Positions 6,927 to 17,048 of a DNA stretch of 64,000 bases are shown here, in pieces. How positions within the stretch are numbered: the stretch's first letter is position 1; every line of letters starts with the position of its first letter. A program made the translations under genes and the position numbers. Under the pieces are notes generated by a model, which was given only the letters and a program-made list of their open reading frames with translations, was not told where the DNA came from and did not search any database. Source of the stretch: Marinobacter antarcticus. GTDB lineage: Bacteria > Pseudomonadota > Gammaproteobacteria > Pseudomonadales > Oleiphilaceae. The DNA lies in contig NZ_DRGY01000006.1 of NCBI RefSeq assembly GCF_011049865.1, positions 1 through 64,000 on the forward strand. Reading direction: 5' to 3'.

Positions 6927-8792
6927 TCAGTTAAACGATGCCTGTGGGGGCTTGTCATTCTCTTCCTCAGCGGGAGCGACTGGCTGAGGCAGCAAGTCAG
7001 GCGTTCCGCTGCGAAATTGCGCCCACAGTTGATCTCGATGAACGCGGCCTTCGGAGGTCATTGTTAATTCGCCGGTCTGGCCATCGACTCTGGCAGTTCG
7101 AACCTGGCGCAGCAGGGGCAGACGTTTGCTCAGTTTCCAGGCGTCTGCCCCCATGGCAAACAGCCTGCCAAGCTGGCCCCGGGTATCTGGCAATGCCTTG
7201 GTGGCCTCTTCGCGCAAAGGGTTTTTCTCGTCGAGCACCCAGGGAATATCGGTGAATATAACCTCATTGAGGTCGCGATCTCGAGCCGGGTCCGGCGTGC
7301 CTTCGTAAACGATGGATGGAGAGTACACCGGTAGGTCGCCGCCAAAGTAAAATGCAAACAGGGGCTTGAACTGGCGCGCAATTGCAGGCTGAGCCACCAT
7401 AACAATTGCATCAACATCCTGGCGCCGCCGTGGTTCGAACTCCACATTGAGGCCAATGGTTCGTTCTACCTGAATCGCCCGGTCCCGGGATACGGTAATG
7501 CCTAACAAGTCGGCCGTAATTGCCCGCAGGTTGTCTTCACGGGAGAAACGTTCGATATCCAGCGCCACAGAGCCATTGTGCTGCATGCGCTCCAACAGTG
7601 CCGCCTCAATACGATCGCCCCATTCGCCCTGGGGAATAAGCGCCAGAGCCTGGTTGATATTCTGCTCAGAGAGTCGGTCTGCAATCTGACGTGCTTCGTC
7701 TTCAGCGGAGAGGCCAAACTGATAGAGACCGTCTGGCGCCGTTTTGTCAGCCGCCAGATAGTTGAGCCCGAGCGCAGGAACGGGCAGCGTCCTCATGCTG
7801 GTAAGGCTTGCCAGTGCATCCTTCTCAAGCGGTCCTATAATAAGGTCAATGTCTTTTGCCGCGAGTTCCTTATATAACTGATCAAAGGGTTGATCCGAGG
7901 TGTCCACAATGCGGATGTCGGTTTTGCTGCGATCCGCTGAATCGTCCTGATAGTAGGCTGCAAGAAAGCCGTCCCGGATGGCTTTGCCTGCGCTGGCCAA
8001 AGGCCCTTTAAGCGGTAGCGCCAAAACGATTTTTTCAGGCTGGTTTTCTGCCAGACCGGCTATGAGCTGCAGTTCGGACGGCAATACCTGCGCCGCGGGG
8101 TGCCCGGGCCAGTCATTTTGCCAGCGGCGGATAATCCTGCCCTGGTCATCAATGCTCAAACCGGGGGCGCGCACCTTTTTTGCGAGCGCAAGCCATCCTT
8201 GAGTCTCAAAACCAATGGTGCTTTCGTCTGCGGCGGCGAGTTTTTGATCCGGAACGGCTTTCAGAAATGCCCAGATCTGATCGTGAATCTGTTGCGGATT
8301 AATGCTGCTGTCTGTCTGTGAAAGAAGCATCAGGGTCATGGCAGCTGAAAGGCGATCGCCCGCAAGAGCGTATGTGGCGGCTTGAAGGCTCGCTGCGCGG
8401 TTAACAAGGTCTGCACTGTAGTTTCTGAAGTTGTCCGATGAGAGTGCGTTGACAACAGCGTCGGCCCATTCCCGATCATCCAGAGCGACGATGCTCGCCA
8501 TGGAAAGCAGCAGCTTTTGCGCTTGCAGTGGCGGTGCAGGTTGCGCCAACTGATCGCTCTGCAGTAATGTGCGGGCCGCTTGATGTTCTCCGCGATCTTG
8601 AAAACGGCTCGCGACTTTCAGCAGGTATCGCTGTGCCGTTTCGGTGTTGCTTTCTTTGGCGGCAAGCTCAAGCGCTTGGGCTGGAGACCTGGCCACTTGT
8701 GAGTCCAGGTCGATACCGGCGCAGCCGACCAATAGTAAGGTCAGGGTAAATATACCGGCCAGGGCGCGATGGTTAATACTGTTTTTGGTCAT
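6927..8792 (-). CDS. lpoA: LpoA-type penicillin-binding protein activator lipoprotein
   Basis: Outer-membrane lipoprotein that reaches through the wall and activates PBP1A transpeptidation. ATG 8792 gives a 621 aa product with a signal peptide and lipobox LVGC (Cys24). The N-terminal half is helical and TPR-like; the C-terminal half is a periplasmic-binding-protein-like domain beginning near KIVLALPLKGPLASAGKAIRDG. This two-domain layout is that of E. coli LpoA. An open extension to 8924 lacks a signal sequence and was rejected. Divergent from rsmI, as in many gammaproteobacteria. Functionally linked to the PBPs and wall enzymes elsewhere in the window. Confidence 0.9.
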   Translation of the reverse strand: MTKNSINHRALAGIFTLTLLLVGCAGIDLDSQVARSPAQALELAAKESNTETAQRYLLKVASRFQDRGEHQAARTLLQSDQLAQPAPPLQAQKLLLSMASIVALDDREWADAVVNALSSDNFRNYSADLVNRAASLQAATYALAGDRLSAAMTLMLLSQTDSSINPQQIHDQIWAFLKAVPDQKLAAADESTIGFETQGWLALAKKVRAPGLSIDDQGRIIRRWQNDWPGHPAAQVLPSELQLIAGLAENQPEKIVLALPLKGPLASAGKAIRDGFLAAYYQDDSADRSKTDIRIVDTSDQPFDQLYKELAAKDIDLIIGPLEKDALASLTSMRTLPVPALGLNYLAADKTAPDGLYQFGLSAEDEARQIADRLSEQNINQALALIPQGEWGDRIEAALLERMQHNGSVALDIERFSREDNLRAITADLLGITVSRDRAIQVERTIGLNVEFEPRRRQDVDAIVMVAQPAIARQFKPLFAFYFGGDLPVYSPSIVYEGTPDPARDRDLNEVIFTDIPWVLDEKNPLREEATKALPDTRGQLGRLFAMGADAWKLSKRLPLLRQVRTARVDGQTGELTMTSEGRVHRDQLWAQFRSGTPDLLPQPVAPAEEENDKPPQASFN

Positions 8793-8952
8793 GGCGAGCT
8801 CTATGGATTCCGGAGGTTTGGGCTTGTGGCGACGATCTGATGGTGGCAAGTTTAACAGCTCCCGAGCCAATTCACATGACGCAGGTGTCATGGTACCGCT
8901 GGTTCCTGCGCGCGAGGCACACATTTTGACATCTGAATTGAATCACTCAGCT

Positions 8953-9822
8953 ATGCAGACGAAAAAACCGGGCGATAACCGTGGAACGCTTTATATCGTT
9001 GCTACCCCTATTGGTAATTTGGAGGATCTTTCCCCGCGCGCAGTCAAAGTGCTCTCGGAGGTGGCGGTTATTGCGGCAGAAGACACCCGCCATAGCGGGC
9101 GCCTGCTTCAACATATAGGTGTTCAAAAACCCTTGATTGCATTACATGATCACAATGAGCGGGGTCGGGTTCAGAGCATACTGGAGAAATTGTTGGGGGG
9201 CGCAGATGTTGCGTTGATTTCAGACGCCGGTACGCCGTTGATCTCTGATCCGGGTTACGTGTTGGTTCGTGACGCAAGGGCAGAAGGCGTTCGGGTTAGC
9301 CCGATTCCCGGGCCTTGTGCACTGGTTGCTGCATTAAGTGCGGCAGGCCTGCCGACGGATCGCTTTTTGTTCATGGGTTTTTTGCCTGCAAAGCGCTCTG
9401 GCCGGCGGACCGCTCTGGATGAGCTTCGAAAGGAGATGGCAACGCTGGTTTTCTATGAATCACCTCACAGAATTCTGGATACGGTGGCGGACATAGCGGA
9501 AGTTATGGGCCCACGCCGCGACATTGTGCTGGGCCGTGAGATTACGAAAACCTTCGAAACCTTTTATTCAGGCGAGGCGGCTCAGGTGCTTGCCGCACTG
9601 ACAGAAGATCCTCATGGAAACCGTGGCGAATTCGTTGTTATGGTGCGGGGCGCCGATAAATCCGAGGCCGGCTTAATGGCGGGTGCGCTTGACGTAGACC
9701 GGTTGTTGAATCTTCTGGTGGCGGAGTTGCCTCTTAAGAAAGCTGCAAGAATTGCTTCCGAGCTGACCGGGATGGGCAAAAACGAACTGTACCAGCGTGC
9801 TCTGGAACTCAAAGACAGCTGA
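8953..9822 (+). CDS. rsmI: 16S rRNA (cytidine1402-2'-O)-methyltransferase
   Basis: RsmI 2'-O-methylates C1402 of 16S rRNA in the decoding centre using S-adenosylmethionine; RsmH, also in this window, adds the N4-methyl to the same base. The tetrapyrrole-methylase fold is clear: LYIVATPIGNLEDLS, AAEDTRHSGRLLQH, LISDAGTPLISDPGY, PGPCALVAALSAAGLP and ELPLKKAARIASE. ATG 8953 gives 289 aa, the normal length. No good ribosome binding site is visible before it, and the frame remains open upstream, so the start is less certain than the identity. Confidence 0.93.
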   Translation: MQTKKPGDNRGTLYIVATPIGNLEDLSPRAVKVLSEVAVIAAEDTRHSGRLLQHIGVQKPLIALHDHNERGRVQSILEKLLGGADVALISDAGTPLISDPGYVLVRDARAEGVRVSPIPGPCALVAALSAAGLPTDRFLFMGFLPAKRSGRRTALDELRKEMATLVFYESPHRILDTVADIAEVMGPRRDIVLGREITKTFETFYSGEAAQVLAALTEDPHGNRGEFVVMVRGADKSEAGLMAGALDVDRLLNLLVAELPLKKAARIASELTGMGKNELYQRALELKDS

Positions 9823-9844
9823 GTATCGCGTTAGGTGCTTTTCC

Positions 9845-9873
9845 TTGCATGGTGGTTGGTGCAGTAGTATTGT
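9845..9873 (+). promoter_or_regulatory. sigma70 promoter of rnpB
   Basis: TTGCAT at 9845-9850 and TATTGT at 9868-9873 are 17 bases apart. The predicted start near 9880 matches the first bases of the RNase P RNA helix P1. Confidence 0.6.
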
Positions 9874-9878
9874 CTCGG

Positions 9879-10240
<362 letters not shown>

Positions 10241-10322
10241 TTTTTTTCTTAGTTTGTAACGCGTGATCATTCTGATGGCGCGGTTCTTATAGCCAAAAAA
10301 TCTTAAACCTCGCACGTCTTCT

Positions 10323-10358
10323 TCAAACACTTTTGCAGGTGTTTGATTTTTCTTCTTT
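10323..10358 (+). terminator. second terminator downstream of rnpB
   Basis: TCAAACAC (10323-10330) pairs perfectly with GTGTTTGA (10339-10346) around an eight-base loop and is followed by a T-rich tract. It would stop any read-through from rnpB before the mra promoter. The rest of 10250-10450 shows no gene or further structure that I can name. Confidence 0.6.
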
Positions 10359-10450
10359 TCTTTTCCGTAATGTTATCTTTTCCTCACGTCAATGCTCGTA
10401 ACCTATTGTCATAAAAGGAACTTTCCCAAGAGGGCCGCTGTTAGCGGCGC

Positions 10451-10479
10451 TTGCATTGTGAATTGCGTGTTTCTATAGT
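10451..10479 (+). promoter_or_regulatory. promoter of the dcw cluster (Pmra)
   Basis: TTGCAT (10451-10456) and TATAGT (10474-10479) with a 17-base spacer. Transcription would start near 10486, at the edge of the MraZ repeats, and run into mraZ. Confidence 0.65.
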
Positions 10480-10487
10480 GTGCACAA

Positions 10488-10521
10488 GTGGGAAAAAGTG
10501 GTTTCTAGTGGTTATTTGTGG
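10488..10521 (+). promoter_or_regulatory. MraZ operator, four direct repeats with 10-base period
   Basis: GTGG occurs at 10488, 10498, 10508 and 10518, exactly one helical turn apart (GTGGGA, then three GTGGTT). MraZ is known to repress its own operon by binding short direct repeats of the TGGGN / GTGG type near the mra promoter. Position at +1 and in the leader fits repression of mraZ and the genes behind it. Confidence 0.75.
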
Positions 10522-10547
10522 TTTTCAGGTCTTCAGAGACGGTGTAA

Positions 10548-11000
10548 ATGAGTAATTTTCTCGGCAGTCATGCCATCAATATGGATGCAAAGGGTCGCCT
10601 TGCGATCCCCACCAAGGTGCGCGAAGGCCTCGCGCAGGCTTGCGGTGGCCGCATTGTATTGACAGCAAATGCCGATGAAGAGCGGTGTTTGCTGGTTTAC
10701 CCGGAGCCCGAGTGGGAGATGCTACGCCCTAAAATAGAGGCGCTCCCTAACATGAATAAAGCCGCACGACGTCTTCAGAGGCTGCTGCTTGGTAATGCCG
10801 CACCCATGGAGATGGATTCGGCAGGTCGCATTCTGGTGCCACCCACGTTGCGCAGCTATGCCCATCTCGAGAAAAAACTGATGCTCATCGGGCAAGGCAA
10901 AAAGCTGGAGTTGTGGAGCGAAGAGCGCTGGTTCACGTGGCTTGATGAGTCGTCCGGTGATGAGGATATGCCGCCCGAGATGGAGGCGCTTTCCTTATGA
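10548..11000 (+). CDS. mraZ: transcriptional regulator MraZ
   Basis: MraZ is a ring-forming DNA-binding protein related to AbrB/SpoVT that represses the mra (dcw) promoter. Two swapped-hairpin domains are visible: [17 protein letters not shown] near residue 13 and [17 protein letters not shown] near residue 90. Length of 150 aa is standard. The gene opens the cluster, sits directly behind its own four-repeat operator, and its stop overlaps the rsmH start (ATGA). Confidence 0.96.
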   Translation: MSNFLGSHAINMDAKGRLAIPTKVREGLAQACGGRIVLTANADEERCLLVYPEPEWEMLRPKIEALPNMNKAARRLQRLLLGNAAPMEMDSAGRILVPPTLRSYAHLEKKLMLIGQGKKLELWSEERWFTWLDESSGDEDMPPEMEALSL

Positions 11001-11980
11001 CCTCTGATCGCAGGGAAGAAAGCGGAGCAGGGTTCTCGCATCGCTCGGTTCTACTGGATTCGGCGGTTGACTACCTGATCAGCAACCCCGATGGCCTTTA
11101 TGTGGACGCCACGTTTGGTCGGGGCGGTCACAGCCAGCTCATTCTCGGGCAATTGAGTGTGTCCGGGCAGTTGCTGGGTATCGATAAAGATCCTGAGGCT
11201 ATCCGTGTAGCGGAAGAGCTCGCGGCGGATGATCCACGCTTTGGGTATTTTCATGGCTCATTTGCCGAGCTCGGCCGTGCGATATCGGAAGCAGGCCGGG
11301 AAAAGGTCAATGGAGTGCTGATGGATCTCGGCGTGTCTTCGCCGCAGTTAGATGACGCATCAAGAGGCTTCAGCTTTATGCGTGATGGGCCGCTCGACAT
11401 GCGGATGAATCCATTGCAGGCGCCGAGCGCGGCCGAATGGCTTGCCAGTGCCGAAGAGCGTGAAATCGCTGACGTCATTTTTCGCTACGGTGAAGAGCGT
11501 TTTTCCCGTCGTATTGCCCGATTGGTTGTTGAACGCCGCAAAGAAGTGCCGATTGAAACCACGCTTCAACTGGCAAGCCTGGTGAGCGAAGCGGTACCGA
11601 AAAAAGAGAAGCACAAGCATCCCGCAACCCGCACGTTTCAGGCGGTTCGCATTTTTATTAATCGTGAACTCGAAGATCTCGAGGCTGGGTTGCGGGTTGC
11701 CGTTGATCGTCTGGCGCCGGGCGGGCGACTTGTCGTTATCAGTTTTCATTCGCTGGAAGATCGATTGGTAAAACGCTTCATGCGAGATCTCGCCCGTGGC
11801 CCCAGGCTGCCGAAAGGAATACCGGTGACGGCCGAGCAAGAAGAATCGGATTTCCGGTTGATCGGCAAAGCGAACAAGGCTGGTGCCGGTGAAGTTAATG
11901 AGAATGTACGTGCCCGTAGCGCTGTTATGAGGGTTTTGGAGCGCATAGACAATAAACAGAAATCGCAGGGGAGCACGTAA
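10997..11980 (+). CDS. rsmH: 16S rRNA (cytosine1402-N4)-methyltransferase
   Basis: RsmH (formerly MraW) methylates N4 of C1402 in 16S rRNA. It has the start block [13 protein letters not shown], the SAM-binding element [26 protein letters not shown], and the C-terminal [17 protein letters not shown]. The 327 aa length is slightly above the E. coli protein. Its start overlaps mraZ by four bases. Together with rsmI upstream, both enzymes that modify the same nucleotide lie within 3 kb. Confidence 0.96.
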   Translation: MTSDRREESGAGFSHRSVLLDSAVDYLISNPDGLYVDATFGRGGHSQLILGQLSVSGQLLGIDKDPEAIRVAEELAADDPRFGYFHGSFAELGRAISEAGREKVNGVLMDLGVSSPQLDDASRGFSFMRDGPLDMRMNPLQAPSAAEWLASAEEREIADVIFRYGEERFSRRIARLVVERRKEVPIETTLQLASLVSEAVPKKEKHKHPATRTFQAVRIFINRELEDLEAGLRVAVDRLAPGGRLVVISFHSLEDRLVKRFMRDLARGPRLPKGIPVTAEQEESDFRLIGKANKAGAGEVNENVRARSAVMRVLERIDNKQKSQGST

Positions 11981-11982
11981 CT

Positions 11983-12387
11983 ATGGGCGCAGTCGCCATA
12001 GAGACGGCAGTAAAGCCGGTCAAGCTGAATAAAGAAAAGGTTCGCGAGGGCGTTGTTGCTGCCGTGCGAATTTCGCGGCGCGTATTTGGCGCCCTGCGTC
12101 AAAAAACAGTTTTGGTGTCGCTGGGTCTTGCGGTGCTGCTGGTAGCGTCATCGATTGGCGTGGTTGTAAGCGCCCATGAGAATCGCGAGCTTTTTAACTC
12201 GCTGTCTCAGCTGCAAACCGAGCGCGATCGTTTTCAGGCGGAGTGGAGCCAGTTGCTTCTCGAACAGAGTGCTCTGGGAGGGTACGGTCGCGTGGAAAAA
12301 CTCGCGGCGGAGCGATTTGGCATGGTGGTTCCAGGGCGTGAGGACATTGTTCTGGTGCCGCTGATGTCGCCGTTAGCATCCCGGTAA
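11983..12387 (+). CDS. ftsL: cell division protein FtsL
   Basis: Bitopic division protein that joins FtsB and FtsQ to recruit and activate FtsWI. The 134 aa product has a long basic cytoplasmic tail (residues 1 to about 42), one transmembrane helix (about 43-62, VLVSLGLAVLLVASSIGVVV) and a periplasmic coiled coil (about 65-105) ending in RVEKLAAERFGMVVP. Sequence is weakly conserved in this family; position between rsmH and ftsI and the layout make the call. It starts two bases after rsmH stops. Confidence 0.92.
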   Translation: MGAVAIETAVKPVKLNKEKVREGVVAAVRISRRVFGALRQKTVLVSLGLAVLLVASSIGVVVSAHENRELFNSLSQLQTERDRFQAEWSQLLLEQSALGGYGRVEKLAAERFGMVVPGREDIVLVPLMSPLASR

Positions 12388-12419
12388 TTCACGATAACAA
12401 CAATCCCAAGGTGATCTGA

Positions 12420-14159
12420 TTGTCCAATCAGGAGTCAGCAGGAACATTGAGCCAGAAGATAGCTGCAGGGTTGAAGGCCTGGCGCTTCGGTACGGTGCTG
12501 GGCGTGTTTCTGCTGGTTGTGTTTGCGCTCGGTTGGCGCCTGGTTGATCTGCAAGTTGTGGATAACGATTTCCTGCGCAAGCAAGGTGACGTCCGCACGA
12601 TTCGCGTAGAAACGATTGATGCACACCGTGGCGTGATCACGGATCGCTATGGCGAGCCCCTCGCAGTGAGCACTCCGGTGCAAACGCTTTGGGCTAACCC
12701 GTCTGAGAGCGATCCCGACGAACCTCGCCTGGCCAATCTGGCCCGGGTTCTGGACATCAGCGAGGCAAGGCTGCGTGAGCGCCTGGCAACCTACTCGGGC
12801 CGCGAATTCATTTACCTTCGTCGAAAGATACAACCCGGGCTGGCTGCAAAAGCCATGGATCTGGACATTCCGGGAATATACACGCGCCAGGAATATCGTC
12901 GGTATTACCCGGCCGCAGAGGTTACCGCCCACGTTGTCGGTTTCACCAATATTGATGAGCAGGGCCAAGAGGGCCTTGAACTGGCGTACAACGATTGGCT
13001 ATCAGGCGAGTCTGGTCGCAAGCGAGTGCTTAAGGATAATCGTGGGCGCATCATCAAGGATCTTACGCTCATCCGGGACGCCAGCCCCGGTCATAACCTT
13101 GAGCTGAGTATTGATCTGCGCCTTCAGTATCTAGCCTATCGTGAATTGCAATCGATGGTCAGTGCCCAAAGCGCGCGAGGTGGAACTCTCGTCATGTTGG
13201 ACGTTAACACCGGTGAAGTGCTTGCTATGGTTAATCAGGGGTCTTACAACCCGAACGACCGCAGCCAACTTGAGCCCGAGAATGTGCGCAACAAGGCTAT
13301 CACCGATCTGTTCGAGCCTGGTTCCACCATGAAACCGCTCACCATGGCCGCGGCGCTTGAGTCCGGCAGGTACCCCACCAACACAATGATCGATACATCG
13401 CCTGGCCATCGGCGATTTGGCCGTTTTACGATTCGTGATCACCGGAATTACGGAGTCATAAGTCTTACCGATATCATCGTCAAATCCAGCAACGTGGGTA
13501 TCAGCAAAATTGCCAACGATTTGGGTGGTGACACTATTCGCAACCTTTATGCGCGACTCGGCCTTGGACAGCCAACCGGTGTGGGATTTCCCGGTGAGGC
13601 TGTGGGTGTCTTGCCGGCACCGCCGAAATGGCGCCCTGTCGAAGAGGCCACGCTCTCATACGGCTACGGGATGAGTGTGAATGCGCTGCAGTTGGCTCAA
13701 GCCTACATGGTGCTTGCTAACGGTGGAGTGAAATACCCCCTTAGTTTAATGAAGCTGAATGAAAAGCCTGTTGGCCAGCGAGTGCTGTCCGAGCGCGTAG
13801 CCAATGATGTGCGAGTCATGCTGGGCGAGGCGGTTGCGCGTGGCACGGGCAGGCGAGCTCAGCCCGGCCTTTACAAAGCCGGAGGGAAAACCGGAACGGT
13901 TCACCTGGTGGGCGCAAACGGATACGAGGATAGCCAGTACAAAGGGATTTTTGCCGGAATGGCGCCCATTGATAATCCGAGAATCGTGACGGTTGTAACG
14001 GTGGATGCGCCGCAGTCCGGCGAATACTACGGTGGTGAGATTGCTGCGCCGGTGTTTTCGAGGGTTATGGGTGATGCGCTGCGCCTCCTGAACGTAAAGC
14101 CGGAGTTGGAGGTTGGCAACGCCGGCCTGCAAGCAGGAAAAACAGGGGAAAGGGGGTAA
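12420..14159 (+). CDS. ftsI: septal peptidoglycan transpeptidase PBP3 (FtsI)
   Basis: Class B penicillin-binding protein that cross-links septal peptidoglycan with FtsW. A single N-terminal transmembrane helix (about 23-42) is followed by the pedestal domain (starting near RGVITDRYGEPLA) and the transpeptidase domain with all three motifs: STMK (Ser302 nucleophile), SSN (356-358) and KTG (490-492). Length of 579 aa is typical. The start is TTG 12420, the only sensible one: AAGGTGATC just upstream is an excellent anti-16S match. A weak start codon with a strong binding site may tune its level. Confidence 0.96.
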   Translation: MSNQESAGTLSQKIAAGLKAWRFGTVLGVFLLVVFALGWRLVDLQVVDNDFLRKQGDVRTIRVETIDAHRGVITDRYGEPLAVSTPVQTLWANPSESDPDEPRLANLARVLDISEARLRERLATYSGREFIYLRRKIQPGLAAKAMDLDIPGIYTRQEYRRYYPAAEVTAHVVGFTNIDEQGQEGLELAYNDWLSGESGRKRVLKDNRGRIIKDLTLIRDASPGHNLELSIDLRLQYLAYRELQSMVSAQSARGGTLVMLDVNTGEVLAMVNQGSYNPNDRSQLEPENVRNKAITDLFEPGSTMKPLTMAAALESGRYPTNTMIDTSPGHRRFGRFTIRDHRNYGVISLTDIIVKSSNVGISKIANDLGGDTIRNLYARLGLGQPTGVGFPGEAVGVLPAPPKWRPVEEATLSYGYGMSVNALQLAQAYMVLANGGVKYPLSLMKLNEKPVGQRVLSERVANDVRVMLGEAVARGTGRRAQPGLYKAGGKTGTVHLVGANGYEDSQYKGIFAGMAPIDNPRIVTVVTVDAPQSGEYYGGEIAAPVFSRVMGDALRLLNVKPELEVGNAGLQAGKTGERG

Positions 14160-14163
14160 GCCT

Positions 14164-15648
14164 ATGTGCATAACATCTCTAAGTACCCTATTGCAGGGCA
14201 TTGTTTCTGTGCCGTCGGTCTTCGACGTCACGATTCACGGACTGCAAACCGACAGTCGTGAGGTCAGTTCTGGCGATGCCTTTATCGCGTTGGCAGGCAC
14301 AGCTACGTCGTCTGATCATTACGTGGATAGCGCCATAGCAGCGGGTGCGACGGTTGTTCTTCTGGAGTCTGACGAAGAGCAGCAGTGCTCCGAACGCCAT
14401 GGCGCGCTGATCGTGCCAATTGCACGACTTCGGCAGTTGACGGGCAGAATTGCAGCTCGTTTCTACGAACATCCTTCCCGAAGGCTCCGGTTGATTGGCG
14501 TGACCGGCACCAACGGTAAAACATCGGTCAGTCATTACGTGGCTCAGTTACTTGGCCAGACAGGCACACCTTGCGGCGTTCTGGGAACCTTGGGTTACGG
14601 TATGCCGGGAGACTTGCGACAAGCTACTCATACCACGCCAGACGTTGTCCAGATTAACCGGGCGTTGTCGGGCATTCTCGCCAAGGGCGGGCGCGCGGCG
14701 GCGATGGAGGTGTCATCCCACGGCCTCGACCAGGGCCGTGTTGATGGTTTGACCATAACCGCCGCTGTCTTTACCAATCTGACCCGGGATCATCTGGATT
14801 ATCACGGTTCAATGGAAGCCTATGGCGCTGCTAAAGCCCGGCTGTTTGAGCGTGAGGATGTGCATTTCTCGGTAATCAACTTTGACGACCCGTTCGGTCG
14901 CCAGCTCTACGAAAAACTTGCGGACAAATGCGATCGCGTGCGCTACAGCCTTCATGAATCCGAAACAGAACTGTGGTTGAAAGAGTTTCGTCCTACGGAT
15001 TACGGCTTTGATGCGTTGGTCGACGGCGAGTGGGGCCGTTTCGAACTCACAGTACCCCTGATGGGTAGCTTTAACGCCAGCAATGTTCTCGCGGCGATTG
15101 CAACTGTGATGACGTTGGGTGCGCCGGTAGAAGAGATTCAACAGGCCGTGAAAAATTTAGTGCCGCCTCCGGGCCGACTTGAACGTTTCTGCAGTGCGGA
15201 AGGTATTCGTGCTGTTGTGGACTACGCCCACACGCCTGACGCGTTGACGAATGCATTGGCAGCGTTGCGGCCGCACGTGGCGGGCAGGCTGATTTGTGTG
15301 TTCGGTTGCGGGGGTGATCGTGATCGCGGTAAGCGCCCTGAAATGGCGGGAGAGGCGGAAAAAAGCGCAAACGTCGTTGTTGTAACGGATGACAATCCGC
15401 GGACAGAAAGCCCGGACATTATTGTGCAGGATATTCTGTCTGGTTTTTCCAGTTCAGACGTTGCGACGGTTATTCATGACAGGGCAAAGGCTATTCGTTT
15501 CGCTCTTGACATGGCCACGCCTGAAGACCTGGTTCTTATTGCCGGAAAAGGCCATGAGTCCTGGCAGGAAATTGAGGGTCAGAAGCTCCCGTTCAGCGAT
15601 GCCGATCAGGTTCGCCAATGGCTGAAGCTTGAAGGAGGTGCTGCATGA
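14164..15648 (+). CDS. murE: UDP-MurNAc-L-Ala-D-Glu:meso-DAP ligase
   Basis: Adds meso-diaminopimelate to UDP-MurNAc-L-Ala-D-Glu in the cytoplasm. The P-loop TGTNGKTSVSHYVA, the carbamylated-Lys region and the DAP-selecting motif DNPR (in VVTDDNPRTESP) are present, the last indicating DAP rather than Lys. ATG 14164 gives 494 aa, four bases after ftsI stops and with GGGGG upstream; an open extension into ftsI was rejected. murF starts within its stop codon. Confidence 0.95.
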   Translation: MCITSLSTLLQGIVSVPSVFDVTIHGLQTDSREVSSGDAFIALAGTATSSDHYVDSAIAAGATVVLLESDEEQQCSERHGALIVPIARLRQLTGRIAARFYEHPSRRLRLIGVTGTNGKTSVSHYVAQLLGQTGTPCGVLGTLGYGMPGDLRQATHTTPDVVQINRALSGILAKGGRAAAMEVSSHGLDQGRVDGLTITAAVFTNLTRDHLDYHGSMEAYGAAKARLFEREDVHFSVINFDDPFGRQLYEKLADKCDRVRYSLHESETELWLKEFRPTDYGFDALVDGEWGRFELTVPLMGSFNASNVLAAIATVMTLGAPVEEIQQAVKNLVPPPGRLERFCSAEGIRAVVDYAHTPDALTNALAALRPHVAGRLICVFGCGGDRDRGKRPEMAGEAEKSANVVVVTDDNPRTESPDIIVQDILSGFSSSDVATVIHDRAKAIRFALDMATPEDLVLIAGKGHESWQEIEGQKLPFSDADQVRQWLKLEGGAA

Positions 15649-17048
15649 TGCGCGCATTTTCATTGTTGGAGGCTGTGCAATTAACGGGCGCTGCCTGCGA
15701 ATCCACCGGGCTCGAAGGTCTTCAGGTTAACGGTGTTTCTACAGATACCCGTGCGCTGGTTAAAGGCGATCTGTTTGTTGCGCTTCGTGGCGAAAACTTT
15801 GATGGCCATAAATTTTTGCAGACAGCCCAGTCGCTAGGCGCCTGTGCTGTGGTGGTAGATACGTTAAACACGTCGCTCGGTGCCGATTTTCACCTGCCTC
15901 AGCTAGTCGTGACCGACACGGTTGAGGCACTGGCTGGCCTGGCCGCCGGTAACCGAGATGAAAGTGCTGCGAAACTGATCGCGATTACGGGCAGTAGCGG
16001 TAAAACCACCGTTAAAGAGCTGGCCTCCGCCATCATGGTGCGCATGGGAAGTACGCTTGCCACGCGCGGCAACCTGAATAACCACATTGGTGTTCCGCTA
16101 ACCCTGTTCGGCCTGGAACCGGCACACCAGTATGGCGTTATCGAGTTGGGAGCCAGTGGACTAGGGGAAATTGCCCACACCGTCGCGATTACTCGTCCAC
16201 AGGTTGTGATCCTTACGAACGCAGGCCAGGCGCATCTCGAAGGCTTTGGCAGTTACGAAAATATCGTGCAGGCCAAGGGTGAAATTATCGAAGGCGTGGC
16301 CACAGGCGGGTTGGTGGTACTTAATCATGACGATCCTGCGTTTGACCAGTGGCGCACCCGTGCTCATAACCGACGGGTTGTCAGTGTTACCCGCCATGGC
16401 CAGCCCGGCGCAGACTACAGCGCATTTATTAAGCAGCCGCAAGCTCAAAAGCCAGAGGTCTCGGTAACCGGACCGGATGGTTGGTCTTGCACGTTTACGC
16501 TGCCGCTGGAAGGAGAGCACAACGTAACCAATGCGCTGCTAGCGATCGCGGCCACCCGTGAAATAGGGGCAACGGACGACGCCATTGTGGCGGGGCTGGG
16601 CGCAATGCAACCTGTTCGCGGACGCCTGCAGGCCATTAATCTGTCGGCAAACCTGTCGGTTATTGATGACAGCTACAACGCTAACCCAGCTTCCATGAAA
16701 GCCGCCCTGACGGTTCTCGCAAATCGTGAGGGTGAGCGGATTGCGATTTTTGGTGCCATGGGCGAACTCGGGTCCACCGCCCGGGCATTGCACAGCGAAG
16801 TCGGAGCCTTTGCCTTGGAGCTGGGAATTGACCGATTGGTGACGGTGGGTGATGGCTGCAATGGCTATGCCGACGGGTTTGGAGAAGCGACAGAGATGGT
16901 TCAAACACACGAGCAGGCTGTTGAAGCCATCGTTCGAAATAATGGGTCGCCGATGACCGTGTTGGTGAAAGGGTCCAGAAGTTCCACTATGGATCTCGTG
17001 GTAGAGGGGATTAAAAACAAGGTGAGTAACGCATGCTGCTCTGGCTGA
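15645..17048 (+). CDS. murF: UDP-MurNAc-tripeptide:D-Ala-D-Ala ligase
   Basis: Attaches the D-Ala-D-Ala dipeptide to complete the UDP-MurNAc pentapeptide. The Mur ligase ATP motif [13 protein letters not shown], the LGASGLGEI block, the [15 protein letters not shown] motif and the C-terminal [15 protein letters not shown] are all clear. Length of 467 aa is normal. GGAGG lies ten bases before ATG 15645, and the ATGATG overlaps the murE stop. Its end overlaps mraY by 16 bases. Confidence 0.95.
   Translation: MMRAFSLLEAVQLTGAACESTGLEGLQVNGVSTDTRALVKGDLFVALRGENFDGHKFLQTAQSLGACAVVVDTLNTSLGADFHLPQLVVTDTVEALAGLAAGNRDESAAKLIAITGSSGKTTVKELASAIMVRMGSTLATRGNLNNHIGVPLTLFGLEPAHQYGVIELGASGLGEIAHTVAITRPQVVILTNAGQAHLEGFGSYENIVQAKGEIIEGVATGGLVVLNHDDPAFDQWRTRAHNRRVVSVTRHGQPGADYSAFIKQPQAQKPEVSVTGPDGWSCTFTLPLEGEHNVTNALLAIAATREIGATDDAIVAGLGAMQPVRGRLQAINLSANLSVIDDSYNANPASMKAALTVLANREGERIAIFGAMGELGSTARALHSEVGAFALELGIDRLVTVGDGCNGYADGFGEATEMVQTHEQAVEAIVRNNGSPMTVLVKGSRSSTMDLVVEGIKNKVSNACCSG

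Noticed and set aside
8793-8924. Upstream extension of lpoA
   Set aside because: The extra residues are not a signal peptide; ATG 8792 starts a clean signal sequence with lipobox LVGC.
8926-8931. TTGACA as the -35 of an rsmI promoter
   Set aside because: The matching -10 would lie over the rsmI start codon and reads AGCTAT, a poor fit.
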